A stretch of 64,000 nucleotides of DNA from Desulfomicrobium baculatum DSM 4028 (lineage in GTDB: Bacteria; Desulfobacterota; Desulfovibrionia; Desulfovibrionales; Desulfomicrobiaceae): assembly GCF_000023225.1 (NCBI RefSeq), contig NC_013173.1:1800501-1864500 (forward strand), read 5' to 3'. The notes under the pieces are model-generated. The model was not told the origin of the DNA. It was given only the letters and a program-made list of their open reading frames with translations, and did not search any database. This document shows, piece by piece, positions 47,006 to 55,838 of this stretch (position 1 is its first letter; the number at the start of each line of letters is the position of its first letter). A program made the translations under genes and the position numbers.

Positions 47006-47025
47006 AAGAATTCGTCCGTATCCCG

Positions 47026-47109
47026 TTACAGCGTCAGGGCGTCCATAACGACGCATACTACTACGACTACGACTAGGCTTACGGAGACGTCGGCAGTAAT
47101 GCGGTTCAT
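47026..47109 (-). CDS. Valine-rich leader peptide of ilvBN
   Basis: This 27-codon ORF begins MNRITADVSVSL, continues with six consecutive valine codons, then Cys, two more Val, and ends MDALTL. In all, 10 of 27 residues are Val and 3 are Leu. AAGGA lies about eight bases before the ATG at 47109. The order leader peptide, terminator, ilvB is the arrangement of classical branched-chain attenuation: ribosome stalling at Val codons should prevent the terminator. Confidence 0.93.
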   Translation of the reverse strand: MNRITADVSVSLVVVVVVCVVMDALTL

Positions 47110-47153
47110 GGGGCTCTTCCTTGGGATGTGGATAATCGAGTATCGAAGAATTT

Positions 47154-47182
47154 TTTTTAGGCCGTTCAAAAAAAACTGTCAA
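47154..47182 (-). promoter_or_regulatory. Probable ilvBN promoter
   Basis: On the minus strand TTGACA (47177-47182) and TAAAAA (47154-47159) have a 17-bp spacer. A 7-bp inverted repeat, GTCAAGC-AAGC-GCTTGAC (47179-47196), overlaps the -35 box and could be an operator. Confidence 0.5.
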
Positions 47183-47354
47183 GCAAGCGCTTGACCTTGA
47201 GCACCCCGACAGGACAGAAAAAGCTTGCCTGCCGTGTCTGCCCGTGACACGCCGAAATGATGCGAGACCTTGATTCAGATACGTTTTGCGGGCATGGTGC
47301 TCTTGCGGCTGACAGACTCATCGTATTGAACTTCAACCACTCACAGGAGGGCTC

Positions 47355-47903
47355 ATGCCCACATCGGAATACACGCTTTTCAGCGGCGGCGCCCAAGGTG
47401 CGGAAACGGAATTTGGCCGTCTGGCCGAACAATACGGCATCCAGGAAGTGACCTATACCTTTGAAGGCCACAAGATTGAGCGGACCAGAGGGCTGCGCGT
47501 ACTGACCCCCGAAGAGTTGATGCGCAAGGATGTGAGTCTGAGCTATGTCTCCAAGCTCCTGAACCGGACCTTCACCAACGCCCCCATGATGCGCAGCATC
47601 CTGCAGACCGTCATGTACCAGATCGAGTCCGGCTACGAGATCTTCGTTGTCGGAACCATCATGGAAGACGGCACGGTCAAGGGCGGAACGGGCTGGGGAA
47701 CGGAATTCGCCAAAATCTGCAACAAGCCCCTGTACTGCTTTGGCCAGGTCCGCAATTCCTGGCACAAATGGACCGGAGAAATCTGGGAACGCTGCGAAAC
47801 CCCGACCATAACCAGCCATCATTTCTGCGGCACAGGCACCCGCTTTCTGGAAGACAACGGCCGCCAGGCCATCGCCGACCTGTTCGCGAAGTCTTTCAAA
47901 TAA
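47355..47903 (+). CDS. SLOG-like Rossmann-fold protein of unknown function
   Basis: This 182-residue protein begins YTLFSGGAQGAETEFGRLAEQYG after four residues, a glycine-rich turn like the GGxxGAD start of SLOG, YpsA and DprA-type nucleotide-binding proteins. Later segments (YEIFVVGTIMEDGTVKGGTGWGTEFAKI, NKPLYCFGQVRNSWHKW) fit the same Rossmann-like layout. No catalytic role is known. AGGAGG precedes the ATG. It is a single gene between the ilv promoter and a bidirectional terminator. Confidence 0.7.
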   Translation: MPTSEYTLFSGGAQGAETEFGRLAEQYGIQEVTYTFEGHKIERTRGLRVLTPEELMRKDVSLSYVSKLLNRTFTNAPMMRSILQTVMYQIESGYEIFVVGTIMEDGTVKGGTGWGTEFAKICNKPLYCFGQVRNSWHKWTGEIWERCETPTITSHHFCGTGTRFLEDNGRQAIADLFAKSFK

Positions 47904-47920
47904 CAATCTTCTGGCTTTCC

Positions 47921-47963
47921 ATAGGTCCTATAGGTCCCACAAGACCCATAGGACCTATTTTTT
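47921..47963. terminator. Bidirectional terminator after the SLOG-like gene
   Basis: A 16-bp stem with one G-T pair (ATAGGTCCTATAGGTC with GACCCATAGGACCTAT) is followed on the plus strand by a six-T run. The stop codon of the convergent FAD protein gene lies inside the stem. Confidence 0.88.
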
Positions 47964-49523
47964 GAGCTGCCGTTCCACCGCCCGCGCCACAGCCACCCCG
48001 TCCATGGCCGCCGACACGATGCCCCCGGCATACCCAGCCCCTTCGCCGCAGGGAAAAAGACCGCTCACCTGCGGATGCATCAGCGTTTCGCTGTCTCGCG
48101 GGATGCGCACCGGCGAACTGGTGCGTGACTCCACGGCCAAAAGCGTCGCTTCGGAACTGTCGAACCCCTTGTTTTTCTTGCCCAGAATGGCGAGCCCCTC
48201 CTGCAGGGCCCGGGTCACGAAAGCGGGCAGCAGCTCGTGCAGCGGCGCGCCATAAACGCCCGGGATGTACGAGGTCGCACCCAGATTCGCGGAAATCCTG
48301 CCCTGCAGGAAATCATCGGCCCGCTGGGCCGGGGCGCGCTGGGTCTTGCCGTCTCCGGCGCGGAACATGGTCTGCTCGACCTCGGCCTGAAAACGCAGCA
48401 GCGCCAGCGGATCGTCCCCCTGTACGTCGGCGGGGTTGATCTGGGCCACGAGCCCCGCATTGGCGAAGGGGGCCTTGCGGCTGGCCAGGCTCATGCCGTT
48501 CAAAACCAGTTCGCCCGGAGCCGTGGACGCCGGGACCACGAACCCGCCTGGACACATGCAGAACGAGAACACGCCCCGCTCCGAGGTCTGGCAGGCCAGG
48601 CGGTAGCTGGCAGGCGGCAGGGCCGGATGACGCGGGCTGTGGTGGTAGAACATCCTGTCGACCAGTTCCTGCGGGTGTTCTATGCGCACCCCCAGGGCAA
48701 AGGGCTTGGCCTCCACGAGTACCCCGCGCCGGAGCAGAAGGCCGTAGATGTCGCGGGCCGAATGCCCGGTGGCCAGAATCACGGCCTCGCCTTCCACCGT
48801 CTCTCCACCGGTCAGACGCACGCCGCGCACCTGTCCGGAATCGAGCAGCAGGTCGGCCACATGCGCCTCGAAATGGATCTCTCCGCCCGCCGCGACGATG
48901 GCCTCGCGCATGTTCCGCACCAGCTTCGGCAGCACGTTGGACCCCAGGTGCGGGTGCGCGTCCACGCCGATGTCCGGGGATGCGCCGAGAGCCACGAAAA
49001 GATCGAGGATACGGTCCACATCGCCGCGCTTTTTGGAGCGGGTGTACAGCTTGCCGTCGGAATAGGTGCCCGCCCCGCCTTCGCCGAAACAGTAGTTGGA
49101 GTGCGGGTTGACCAGACCTTCGGAGTAGATCTTCTTCACGTCCTTGAGCCGGGCGCGAACGTCGCGTCCGCGCTCCAGCAGCACGGGCTTAAGGCCCGCC
49201 TCGAGGAGGGTCAGGGCCGCAAAATAACCGCCCGGCCCGGCCCCGACCACGATCACGCGCTGACCGCCAAGCGCCTTGGGCGCGAATACGGAAGGGGTCG
49301 CGTCCGTCCCGCCCACGGCGACACGCAGCAAAAATCTGGGCATCTTGGCCCGTGCATCTATGGAGCGGCGCACCACCCGCACGCGGATGCTCCCGTCGTC
49401 GTCCAGGCCCGCCTTGGCCAGGGCCTGAGCCCGCACATATGCGGCGTCATCGTGTTTGTCCGGCTCCACCAGCACGTCGACATGCACAGGTTCCATGGGT
49501 GTTTTTGTAGTCAGAGTATTCAA
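47955..49523 (-). CDS. FAD-dependent dehydrogenase (COG2509-like)
   Basis: This is a flavoprotein of about 522 residues. An N-terminal domain of about 85 residues precedes the dinucleotide-binding motif VIVVGAGPGGYFAALTLLEAG. Family features follow: GEGGAGTYSDGKLYTRSKKRG, VILATGHSARDIYGLLLRRG, CMCPGGFVVPAS and the C-terminal LFPCGEGAGYAGGIVSAAMDG. The substrate is unknown. Its stop lies in the terminator stem. A TTG at 49523 overlapping the stop of the HAD gene (TTGA), with GAGG seven bases upstream, is the likely start; TTG 49529 and ATG 49496 are alternatives. Confidence 0.87.
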   Translation of the reverse strand: MNTLTTKTPMEPVHVDVLVEPDKHDDAAYVRAQALAKAGLDDDGSIRVRVVRRSIDARAKMPRFLLRVAVGGTDATPSVFAPKALGGQRVIVVGAGPGGYFAALTLLEAGLKPVLLERGRDVRARLKDVKKIYSEGLVNPHSNYCFGEGGAGTYSDGKLYTRSKKRGDVDRILDLFVALGASPDIGVDAHPHLGSNVLPKLVRNMREAIVAAGGEIHFEAHVADLLLDSGQVRGVRLTGGETVEGEAVILATGHSARDIYGLLLRRGVLVEAKPFALGVRIEHPQELVDRMFYHHSPRHPALPPASYRLACQTSERGVFSFCMCPGGFVVPASTAPGELVLNGMSLASRKAPFANAGLVAQINPADVQGDDPLALLRFQAEVEQTMFRAGDGKTQRAPAQRADDFLQGRISANLGATSYIPGVYGAPLHELLPAFVTRALQEGLAILGKKNKGFDSSEATLLAVESRTSSPVRIPRDSETLMHPQVSGLFPCGEGAGYAGGIVSAAMDGVAVARAVERQLKK

Positions 49524-50185
49524 AACCAATCCTCGCGGTTATCAAAAGCGTGGTTCAGGGAAGGATAAATATGGGCCGCACCGGCCCGCACATGGGGCTC
49601 CGGCGCGACCAGCTCGGGGATCATGATAGCGCGGGCGCCGGAGGCGATGGCTGCGCGCATGCCGGGGTTTGAGTCCTCAAAGACCACGCAGTCCGTGGGC
49701 GCGACCCCGAGATGCGCGCAGGTCCGCAGATAAATATCCGGATCCGGTTTGGGGCGTGCCACCTGCTCGACGGTCATGATGGACGCGAAGCGAAAGAGTT
49801 CCGGCCAGCTTGCGCGATGGCGGTCCACAGCCTCGCGCGAGGAGGACGTGGCCAGGGCCATGGGCACTCCCTGCCCTTCAAGCCAGGCCACAAGTTCCAA
49901 GGCACCGGCTTTGGGCGGGATGCCACCATTATTGTGCTGCTCTGCCCGCGTCGCCTTCCAGTCGCTCCGGAATTCGTCGAGGGGAAAATTCTTAAACCAG
50001 AGCATGAGCTTTTCCTCGCACAGGACGTTGGGAACCCCGACCAGATGCGCATAGAGGCTGTCGTTCAAATCAAAGCCCAACCGGGCCGCACAGTCTTGCC
50101 AGATCCGCTTCAGGGTGGCTTCGGAATCGATGAGCAGGCCGTCCATGTCAAAAAGGACGGCTGCGGGTCGTTGCGCTTTCTTCAT
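49520..50185 (-). CDS. HAD-superfamily phosphatase (beta-phosphoglucomutase/hexitol phosphatase-like)
   Basis: This is a 221-residue HAD hydrolase. Motif I is VLFDMDGLLIDSE, motif II is LATSSS, the motif III Lys lies in ARPKPDPDIY, and motif IV is VFEDSNPGMRAA. The cap is the small alpha-helical type of phosphoglucomutase and 2-deoxyglucose-6-phosphatase relatives. The substrate is unknown. The Shine-Dalgarno before the ATG at 50185 is poor. Its stop overlaps the FAD protein start. Confidence 0.88.
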   Translation of the reverse strand: MKKAQRPAAVLFDMDGLLIDSEATLKRIWQDCAARLGFDLNDSLYAHLVGVPNVLCEEKLMLWFKNFPLDEFRSDWKATRAEQHNNGGIPPKAGALELVAWLEGQGVPMALATSSSREAVDRHRASWPELFRFASIMTVEQVARPKPDPDIYLRTCAHLGVAPTDCVVFEDSNPGMRAAIASGARAIMIPELVAPEPHVRAGAAHIYPSLNHAFDNREDWF

Positions 50186-50368
50186 GGGGTTGGAGCTAAG
50201 CGTGAACGTGAGAAGAGGCAAGGGGGAAATTGCGCCGTGAACTGCGTGCGGCTTTACAGCATAGCGCGCCATGGGTAATCGTTGACGATGACTCTTGGAT
50301 AGACGCCTTGATCCCCGGATCCTCCATGGGCTGGATATGACCCTCACCCCTTCATTACGAGCGCACCC

Positions 50369-52072
50369 ATGAAATTTCTCGTCTCTCAGATGGCGGCCCT
50401 GGTCCAGCGCGGACAACAGAAAGCCAATACGCGGCTGATGGTCCGCTTTCTGCTCATCCTGCTCGGCTTCTTTGCCGCCTTCACGGTCCTCTTCCATTTC
50501 CTGATGGCCTACGAAGGCCAGGATCATTCCTGGATCACCGGCCTGTACTGGACCCTGACGGTCATGAGCACCCTGGGCTTCGGGGACATCACCTTCACCT
50601 CGGACCTCGGGCGCCTGTTTTCCATCTTCGTGATGCTGAGCGGCGTCGTTTTCATGCTCATCGTTCTGCCCTTCACCTTCATCCAGTTCTTCTATGCACC
50701 GTGGCTGGAGGAACAGAACAAGGCCAGGGCGCCGCGAAAAGTTCCGGACTCCCTCTTTGGCCACGTCATCCTGACCTTCTGCGACGCGATCACCCTCAAT
50801 CTGGTCGACAAGTTGAACCAATACGGCATCAGGTACGTCATTCTCGTCCCGGACCTGCAGCAGGCCCTGAACCTTCACGAGACGGGTCTCAACGTCGTCC
50901 TCGGAGAACTGGACGACCCCGAGACGTACCTGCGCCTGCGGGTGCGCGAGGCGGCCATGGTCGTGGTCATGAACGAGGATGTGGCCAGCACCAACATCAT
51001 CTTCACCATCCGCGAGGTCGCGGACAAGACGCCCATCATCACCAACGCCGATCAGGAGGACTCCGTGGACATCCTCAATCTGGCCGGCAGCACGCACACC
51101 TATGAGTTCACCACTATGCTGGGCCAGGTCCTGGCCAGGCGGGTCATGGGGGTGAGCATGAAGGCCAACGTCATCGGCAACTTCGACGAACTGCTCATCG
51201 CCGAGGCTCCGGCCATGCGCACGCCCCTGCAGGGCCGAACCCTGGCCGAAAGCAGGCTGCGCGAACTGACCGGGGTCAATGTCGTCGGCATTTGGGAACA
51301 GGGGCGCTTCCATCTGCCCGACCCCATGACCATGATCGGCGCGTCCACGGTGCTGGTGCTGGCCGGTTCCGAAAACCAGTTCGACATCTACGATTCGATC
51401 ATGGGACCAAGCGGAAAGGACAGGGAACATAGCGGGCCGGTGGTGGTCCTGGGCGGGGGCAGGGTCGGCATGTCCGTGGCCCGGACCCTGGCCGAACGGG
51501 GCGTCGACTATCGCATCGTGGAGAAAAGGATGCTTAAGAACACGGAGGACGCGCGCATAATCCAAGGCAGCGCGGCCGACCTCGACATCCTCGTCCTGGC
51601 CGGGATCAACGAGACGCCGTCCATCATCATCACCACCCATGACGACGACCTGAACATCTTTCTGACCATCTACTGCCGCCGCCTGCGTCCGGACGTGCAG
51701 ATCATCAGCCGGGCCAGCCTAGACCGCAACATCAACACCCTGCACCGCGCCGGGGCCAATCTGGTTATGTCCTTCTCGTCCTTGTTCGCGACCACGGTCT
51801 TGAACCTGCTCAATCCCGAGAAGCTGCTCATGCTCTCCGAAGGGCTGAACATCTTCCGCTCAAAGCCGAGCGAAACCATCGTGGGCAAGGCGCTGCGGGA
51901 ACAGAAAATCCGTCAGACCACGGGATGCAGTATCATCGCCATCAAGCGGGGCGAAGAAATGCTGCTCAATCCCGATCCGGGGACCATCGTATCAAAAGAC
52001 GACGAACTCATCCTGATCGGAACGGCGCAAGCGGAAAAGAATTTCATGGAGCACTATCTGGCCCCGTCCTGA
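50369..52072 (+). CDS. Two-helix potassium channel with tandem RCK/TrkA domains
   Basis: This 567-residue channel has TM1 (about 24-48), a pore loop with selectivity filter TLGFGD (residues 68-73) in place of the commoner TVGYGD, and TM2 (about 83-108). A first TrkA-N/TrkA-C pair has a degenerate nucleotide motif (GHVILTFCDAI). A second pair has an intact motif (VVVLGGGRVGMSVART). The layout matches multi-ligand-gated GsuK-like channels. It stands alone, divergent from the HAD gene. Confidence 0.92.
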   Translation: MKFLVSQMAALVQRGQQKANTRLMVRFLLILLGFFAAFTVLFHFLMAYEGQDHSWITGLYWTLTVMSTLGFGDITFTSDLGRLFSIFVMLSGVVFMLIVLPFTFIQFFYAPWLEEQNKARAPRKVPDSLFGHVILTFCDAITLNLVDKLNQYGIRYVILVPDLQQALNLHETGLNVVLGELDDPETYLRLRVREAAMVVVMNEDVASTNIIFTIREVADKTPIITNADQEDSVDILNLAGSTHTYEFTTMLGQVLARRVMGVSMKANVIGNFDELLIAEAPAMRTPLQGRTLAESRLRELTGVNVVGIWEQGRFHLPDPMTMIGASTVLVLAGSENQFDIYDSIMGPSGKDREHSGPVVVLGGGRVGMSVARTLAERGVDYRIVEKRMLKNTEDARIIQGSAADLDILVLAGINETPSIIITTHDDDLNIFLTIYCRRLRPDVQIISRASLDRNINTLHRAGANLVMSFSSLFATTVLNLLNPEKLLMLSEGLNIFRSKPSETIVGKALREQKIRQTTGCSIIAIKRGEEMLLNPDPGTIVSKDDELILIGTAQAEKNFMEHYLAPS

Positions 52073-52143
52073 AAAGGATCGATGATCCGGCCCTGAGCCC
52101 AGGAGCGCTTCAGGCACGAACAAGGCACGACCCGCGCCGTGTT

Positions 52144-53316
52144 TTACGAAAAAGAAGCGCCCTCGCCCATGGCTTCGCGCAGGATACCCAGCAGTTCATC
52201 CCGCGCCAGGACAATGGGATTGCCATGCATGCTCGATGCCCGGGCCGCCTTTTCGACCACGTCCTCCATGAGCCCTTCGGTCAAGCCGAGAGCCGCAAGC
52301 CCGCGAACGCCGAGGTCGCGGCAAAGCGCGCGCACGAATTCCACCCCTTCCGTGGCCGCTGCCCCCTCTGTGCCGGTCAGCATCCGTCCGACCTCGTCGT
52401 ATCTGGCAAGCGCCGGGTGCCTTGGAGCCGAGCGACGCAGATTGCGGATGTTGGCCTCCATGACATGAGGCAGCAGGGCCGCGCAGATTTCGCCGTGCGC
52501 CGCGCCGAGCATGGCCCCCAGCGGGGCGGCGAAGCCATGCACGGCCCCGAGCTTCGCGTTGGCCAGGGCCATGCCTGAAAACAAGGCGGCCAGAGCCATG
52601 TCCGAACGCGCCCGCAGGTCGGCGCCATCCTGCACCGCAATGCGCAACGACCTCGCCGCTCGCGTCAGTCCGTCGCGGCAAAGCGGATCGGTCAGCGGGC
52701 TGGCCGCATGGGACACGAAGCTCTCCATGAGCTGGGCCAGGGCGTCCATGCCGGAAGCCGCGGTCTGCCTCGGAGGCAATGAAACAGCCAGTTCGGGATC
52801 GACGATCGCCAGGGACGGGATCAGACCAGGCGCGCGCAGGCTGGCTTTGACCCCGTGCGCGGGCGAAAGCAGCACGGCGTTGGCCGTGACCTCGGCCCCG
52901 GTCCCGGCCGTGGTCGGCACCGCGATCATGGGCAGGGGATCATGCTCAAGCGGCGCGCCGCGTCCGACCACCTCCAGATAATCGAACAGGTCGCCTGTAT
53001 TCGCGGCCAGCGCGGCCAGGGCCTTGCCCGCGTCGATGACGCTCCCGCCGCCGATGGCCACGACCACATCGCAACCAGCCCGTCTGGCGGCCTCAGCCTG
53101 TGCGGAGATAAACGCGGTCTCGGGCTCGCCTGAGATGGCCACGCTCGCAACCTCATCCATCACCTCCCGTAAATTCCCCAGCAGCCAGTCGCAGCGCGCG
53201 GCGCGGCTCCCGGTCACCAGCAGGCAGCGTTTTCCCAGATGCGCGGCGTGCGTTGCCACGCCAGCCCTTGCGCCGATACCGAAAACCACGCGTGCGGTGG
53301 AAAATGAATATATCAT
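52144..53316 (-). CDS. Iron-type (group III) alcohol dehydrogenase family protein
   Basis: This 390-residue dehydrogenase has the NAD(P)-binding GGGSVIDAGKALA and the TTAGTGAEVT motif. The metal region has Asp in GMDALAQLMESF, where the common D-x3-H is D-x3-Q, and His in GAVHGFAAPLG and AAHGEICAALLP. It could reduce a small aldehyde or a maleylacetate-like ketone. A role with acetaldehyde from isethionate is possible, but it lies 49 kb away with no shared promoter. GGAGG precedes the ATG at 53316. Confidence 0.88.
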   Translation of the reverse strand: MIYSFSTARVVFGIGARAGVATHAAHLGKRCLLVTGSRAARCDWLLGNLREVMDEVASVAISGEPETAFISAQAEAARRAGCDVVVAIGGGSVIDAGKALAALAANTGDLFDYLEVVGRGAPLEHDPLPMIAVPTTAGTGAEVTANAVLLSPAHGVKASLRAPGLIPSLAIVDPELAVSLPPRQTAASGMDALAQLMESFVSHAASPLTDPLCRDGLTRAARSLRIAVQDGADLRARSDMALAALFSGMALANAKLGAVHGFAAPLGAMLGAAHGEICAALLPHVMEANIRNLRRSAPRHPALARYDEVGRMLTGTEGAAATEGVEFVRALCRDLGVRGLAALGLTEGLMEDVVEKAARASSMHGNPIVLARDELLGILREAMGEGASFS

Positions 53317-53388
53317 GCGGCCTCCATGCCTCGTATCGTATGCCCTCCCGCCTTTGTCCACAAGCGCAGGCGCCGACGCCGGGAACAA

Positions 53389-53419
53389 AAAAACCGCACT
53401 CCGAGCGAATGCGGTTTTT
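53389..53419. terminator. Bidirectional terminator after cysE
   Basis: AAAAACCGCA pairs with TGCGGTTTTT around an 11-base loop. It ends the cysK-cysE message on the minus strand, and the Fe-ADH gene begins downstream. Confidence 0.88.
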
Positions 53420-53438
53420 GCCGGGCAGGGGAGCCTGG

Positions 53439-54332
53439 TTAAAGATTGCGATACACTTTGCTCCCCGGAGCCACGTCGTCCACGACCCAGACATTGCCGC
53501 CGATGACCGCGCCCTCGCCGATGGTGATGCGCCCAAGGATGGTCGCCCCGGAGTAGATGGTCGCGTTGTCCTCGACAATGGGGTGACGGGCGATGCCCTT
53601 GACCAGATGGCCGTTCTCGCCCTTGGGAAAGCTCTTGGCCCCCAGGGTCACGCCCTGGTACAGACGCACGTTTTTGCCGATGATGCAGGTCTCGCCAATG
53701 ACCGTGCCCGTGCCGTGATCGATGAAGAAGGACTCGCCGATGGTCGCGCCGGGATGGATGTCGATGCCCGTGGACGAATGGGCCATCTCGCTGATGATGC
53801 GCGGGATGAGCGGCACGCCCAAGAGATAGAGCTCGTGGGCGATGCGGTGGTTGGTCACGGCCCGGATGGACGGGTAGCAGAAGATGGTCTCGCCGGGATT
53901 CTTGGCCGCGGGGTCTCCGGCAAAGGCGGCCTGCACGTCCGTGGCCAGCATGTGGCGGATGCGCGGCAGGGTCTGCAGAAATTCGTTGCAGAGGTTTTCC
54001 GCCCGCACCTCGCACTCCACGGAACAGGAGTGCTCATCCTTGTCGCAGGCAAAGCAAAAACCCCGCTCCACCTGCTGAATCAGCTCACGACGGACCTTTT
54101 CCAGTTTGGAGCCGACGAAATAGGCCATGTTCTGCGGCGTGATAAAGGATTCCTTGAAGAAGCCCGGAAAGAGCACGGAGCGCAGCCGCTCCACGATCTC
54201 CGACAAGAGCTCCACCGACGGCATGGGCGATCCGAAGGATGGCTGGTGATAGACGCCCTTGTAGGATTCCGGGGCGCAGAGGCTTTCCACCACGCCGCCC
54301 AGGACATTGTCGATTTTCAAATATTTGGCCAT
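53439..54332 (-). CDS. cysE: Serine O-acetyltransferase (long EpsC type)
   Basis: This enzyme acetylates L-serine for cysteine synthesis. The 297-residue protein has a long helical N-terminal part and a left-handed beta-helix of hexapeptide repeats (about 205-290: IHPGATIGESFFIDHGTGTV, YQGVTLGA, NATIYSGATILGRI). The catalytic His is in DHGTG. A Cys cluster (Cys93, 96, 103, 107, 115) lies in the N-terminal part, an addition not seen in E. coli CysE. The gene begins two bases after cysK. Confidence 0.92.
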   Translation of the reverse strand: MAKYLKIDNVLGGVVESLCAPESYKGVYHQPSFGSPMPSVELLSEIVERLRSVLFPGFFKESFITPQNMAYFVGSKLEKVRRELIQQVERGFCFACDKDEHSCSVECEVRAENLCNEFLQTLPRIRHMLATDVQAAFAGDPAAKNPGETIFCYPSIRAVTNHRIAHELYLLGVPLIPRIISEMAHSSTGIDIHPGATIGESFFIDHGTGTVIGETCIIGKNVRLYQGVTLGAKSFPKGENGHLVKGIARHPIVEDNATIYSGATILGRITIGEGAVIGGNVWVVDDVAPGSKVYRNL

Positions 54333-54334
54333 GT

Positions 54335-55264
54335 TCAGCTCTTGGATGCAAAAAGTTCGGTGGTCAGGTAACGTTCGCCCGTGTCGCAGATGATGGCGAC
54401 GATGAGCTTGCCCTTCATTTCCGGTTCACGGGCCATCTGCAGGGCCGCCCAGACGTTGGCGCCCGAGGAGATGCCGCACAGGATGCCCTCTTCGCGGGCA
54501 AGCCGGCGGGCCGTGATCATGGCGTCCTCGTTGGAGACGGTGATTATGCGGTCCACGGTGCTCCGATCGAGCACTTCGGGGATGAAATTGGCGCCGATGC
54601 CCTGGATCTTGTGCGGCCCGGCCTTGCCTCCGCTCAAAAGCGGTGAAGCCGCCGGTTCCACGGCCACGCCCAGAAAACCCGGTTTGCGGCGTTTCAGGGT
54701 GCGGGCCACGCCGGTGATGGTCCCGCCCGTGCCCACGCCCGCGACCAGGGCGTCGATGAGGCCGTCGGTGTCGTGCCAGAGCTCTTCGGCCGTGGTCCGC
54801 TCATGCATGGCCGGATTGGCCGGATTGACGAACTGGCCCGGCATGAAGCCGTCTTCAAGGGAGGTCAGGATCTTTTCCGCCTCGGCCACGGCTCCGGCCA
54901 TGCCCGCCGACGCAGGGGTAAGCACCAGCTCGGCGCCCATGGCGGAGAGGAGCATGCGCCTCTCCAGGCTCATGGATTCGGGCATGGTCAGGATGAGATG
55001 ATACCCACGCACGGCGCAGACAAAAGCCAGGCCCACGCCGGTGTTGCCGCTGGTCGGCTCGACAATGACCGTTCCGGGGCGAAGCCTGCCGCCGCGTTCC
55101 GCCTCGTCGATCATGTTCAGCGCGATGCGGTCCTTGATCGAGGACAGAGGGTTGAAAAATTCGAGCTTGACCACGACATCGGCCACACAGCCGGCAGCCA
55201 TGCGATTCAAGCGAACCAGAGGAGTATTACCGACCAGATCGGTCATGGAATTTGCAATCTTCAT
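54335..55264 (-). CDS. cysK: O-acetylserine sulfhydrylase (cysteine synthase)
   Basis: This PLP enzyme of 309 residues replaces the acetyl group of O-acetylserine with sulfide. The PLP Lys lies in [16 protein letters not shown], the substrate loop in [13 protein letters not shown], and the phosphate-binding loop in [21 protein letters not shown] precedes the ATG at 55264. It forms a two-gene operon with cysE, whose product is its partner in the cysteine synthase complex. Confidence 0.95.
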   Translation of the reverse strand: MKIANSMTDLVGNTPLVRLNRMAAGCVADVVVKLEFFNPLSSIKDRIALNMIDEAERGGRLRPGTVIVEPTSGNTGVGLAFVCAVRGYHLILTMPESMSLERRMLLSAMGAELVLTPASAGMAGAVAEAEKILTSLEDGFMPGQFVNPANPAMHERTTAEELWHDTDGLIDALVAGVGTGGTITGVARTLKRRKPGFLGVAVEPAASPLLSGGKAGPHKIQGIGANFIPEVLDRSTVDRIITVSNEDAMITARRLAREEGILCGISSGANVWAALQMAREPEMKGKLIVAIICDTGERYLTTELFASKS

Positions 55265-55325
55265 AAAGCCTCCTGAAAAGGACTGACAGCGCAAAAATGA
55301 ACCAGGACAGGGGGTAAGTCCAGGC

Positions 55326-55349
55326 AAAAAAAAACCGGCCTGAGGCCGG
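55326..55349 (-). terminator. Terminator of the HU-like gene
   Basis: A 6-bp stem (CCGGCC with GGCCGG, loop TGA) is followed on the minus strand by nine T residues. Confidence 0.85.
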
Positions 55350-55373
55350 ATCGAACCATACGAAATATATTTT

Positions 55374-55679
55374 TTATTCCAAACCCTTGGTTATAAAATC
55401 AAGAGACGTGAGGGCATCTTTAAGACGCTTGCCGGGAGAAAATTTGATATCCCTTCCCGTGGAATGGTCCTCGCCCTTGCGCAAACTCCGCTCGACCACG
55501 GCCATTGTCCCGATGCCCGGCAGGTTGATCTTGTCGCCCTTGCTCAAGGACTCGGTGATGCTTTCCATCATGGCGTCCACAACGCGTTCGGCCTCTTCCT
55601 CGGAGTAGCCCATTTCGGCCTTGAGGCGCGCGATCAGGTCAGCTTTTTCCACATGAATCTCGGCGTCGTCCGCTACCAT
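55374..55679 (-). CDS. HU/IHF-family DNA-binding protein
   Basis: This is a 101-residue nucleoid protein. The helical dimerisation part ([30 protein letters not shown]) and the start of the beta arm ([20 protein letters not shown]) are present, ending in the [11 protein letters not shown] pattern. It has an N-terminal extension of about ten acidic residues ([11 protein letters not shown]). The ATG at 55679 is preferred, since GAGGAG abuts the earlier ATG at 55685. Whether it acts like HU or IHF cannot be told. Confidence 0.9.
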   Translation of the reverse strand: MVADDAEIHVEKADLIARLKAEMGYSEEEAERVVDAMMESITESLSKGDKINLPGIGTMAVVERSLRKGEDHSTGRDIKFSPGKRLKDALTSLDFITKGLE

Positions 55680-55838
55680 ATACATCTCCTCACATTAATA
55701 TGAACCATTATGGAGACAAAACCGGCCATGAAGCAAAGATCCTCGCAAAGCCTTGTGAAATATTTATTAAAATAGCAACGTAGCGTACATCACGATATGG
55801 GGAATTATTCTTGTTTTGTCAATCCCGGGAGACCCGTC

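Noticed and set aside
52144-53316. Acetaldehyde reduction partner of the isethionate lyase
   Set aside because: It is 49 kb from islA, lacks the sigma-54 and palindrome signals, and has one changed metal ligand; no evidence ties it to the pathway.
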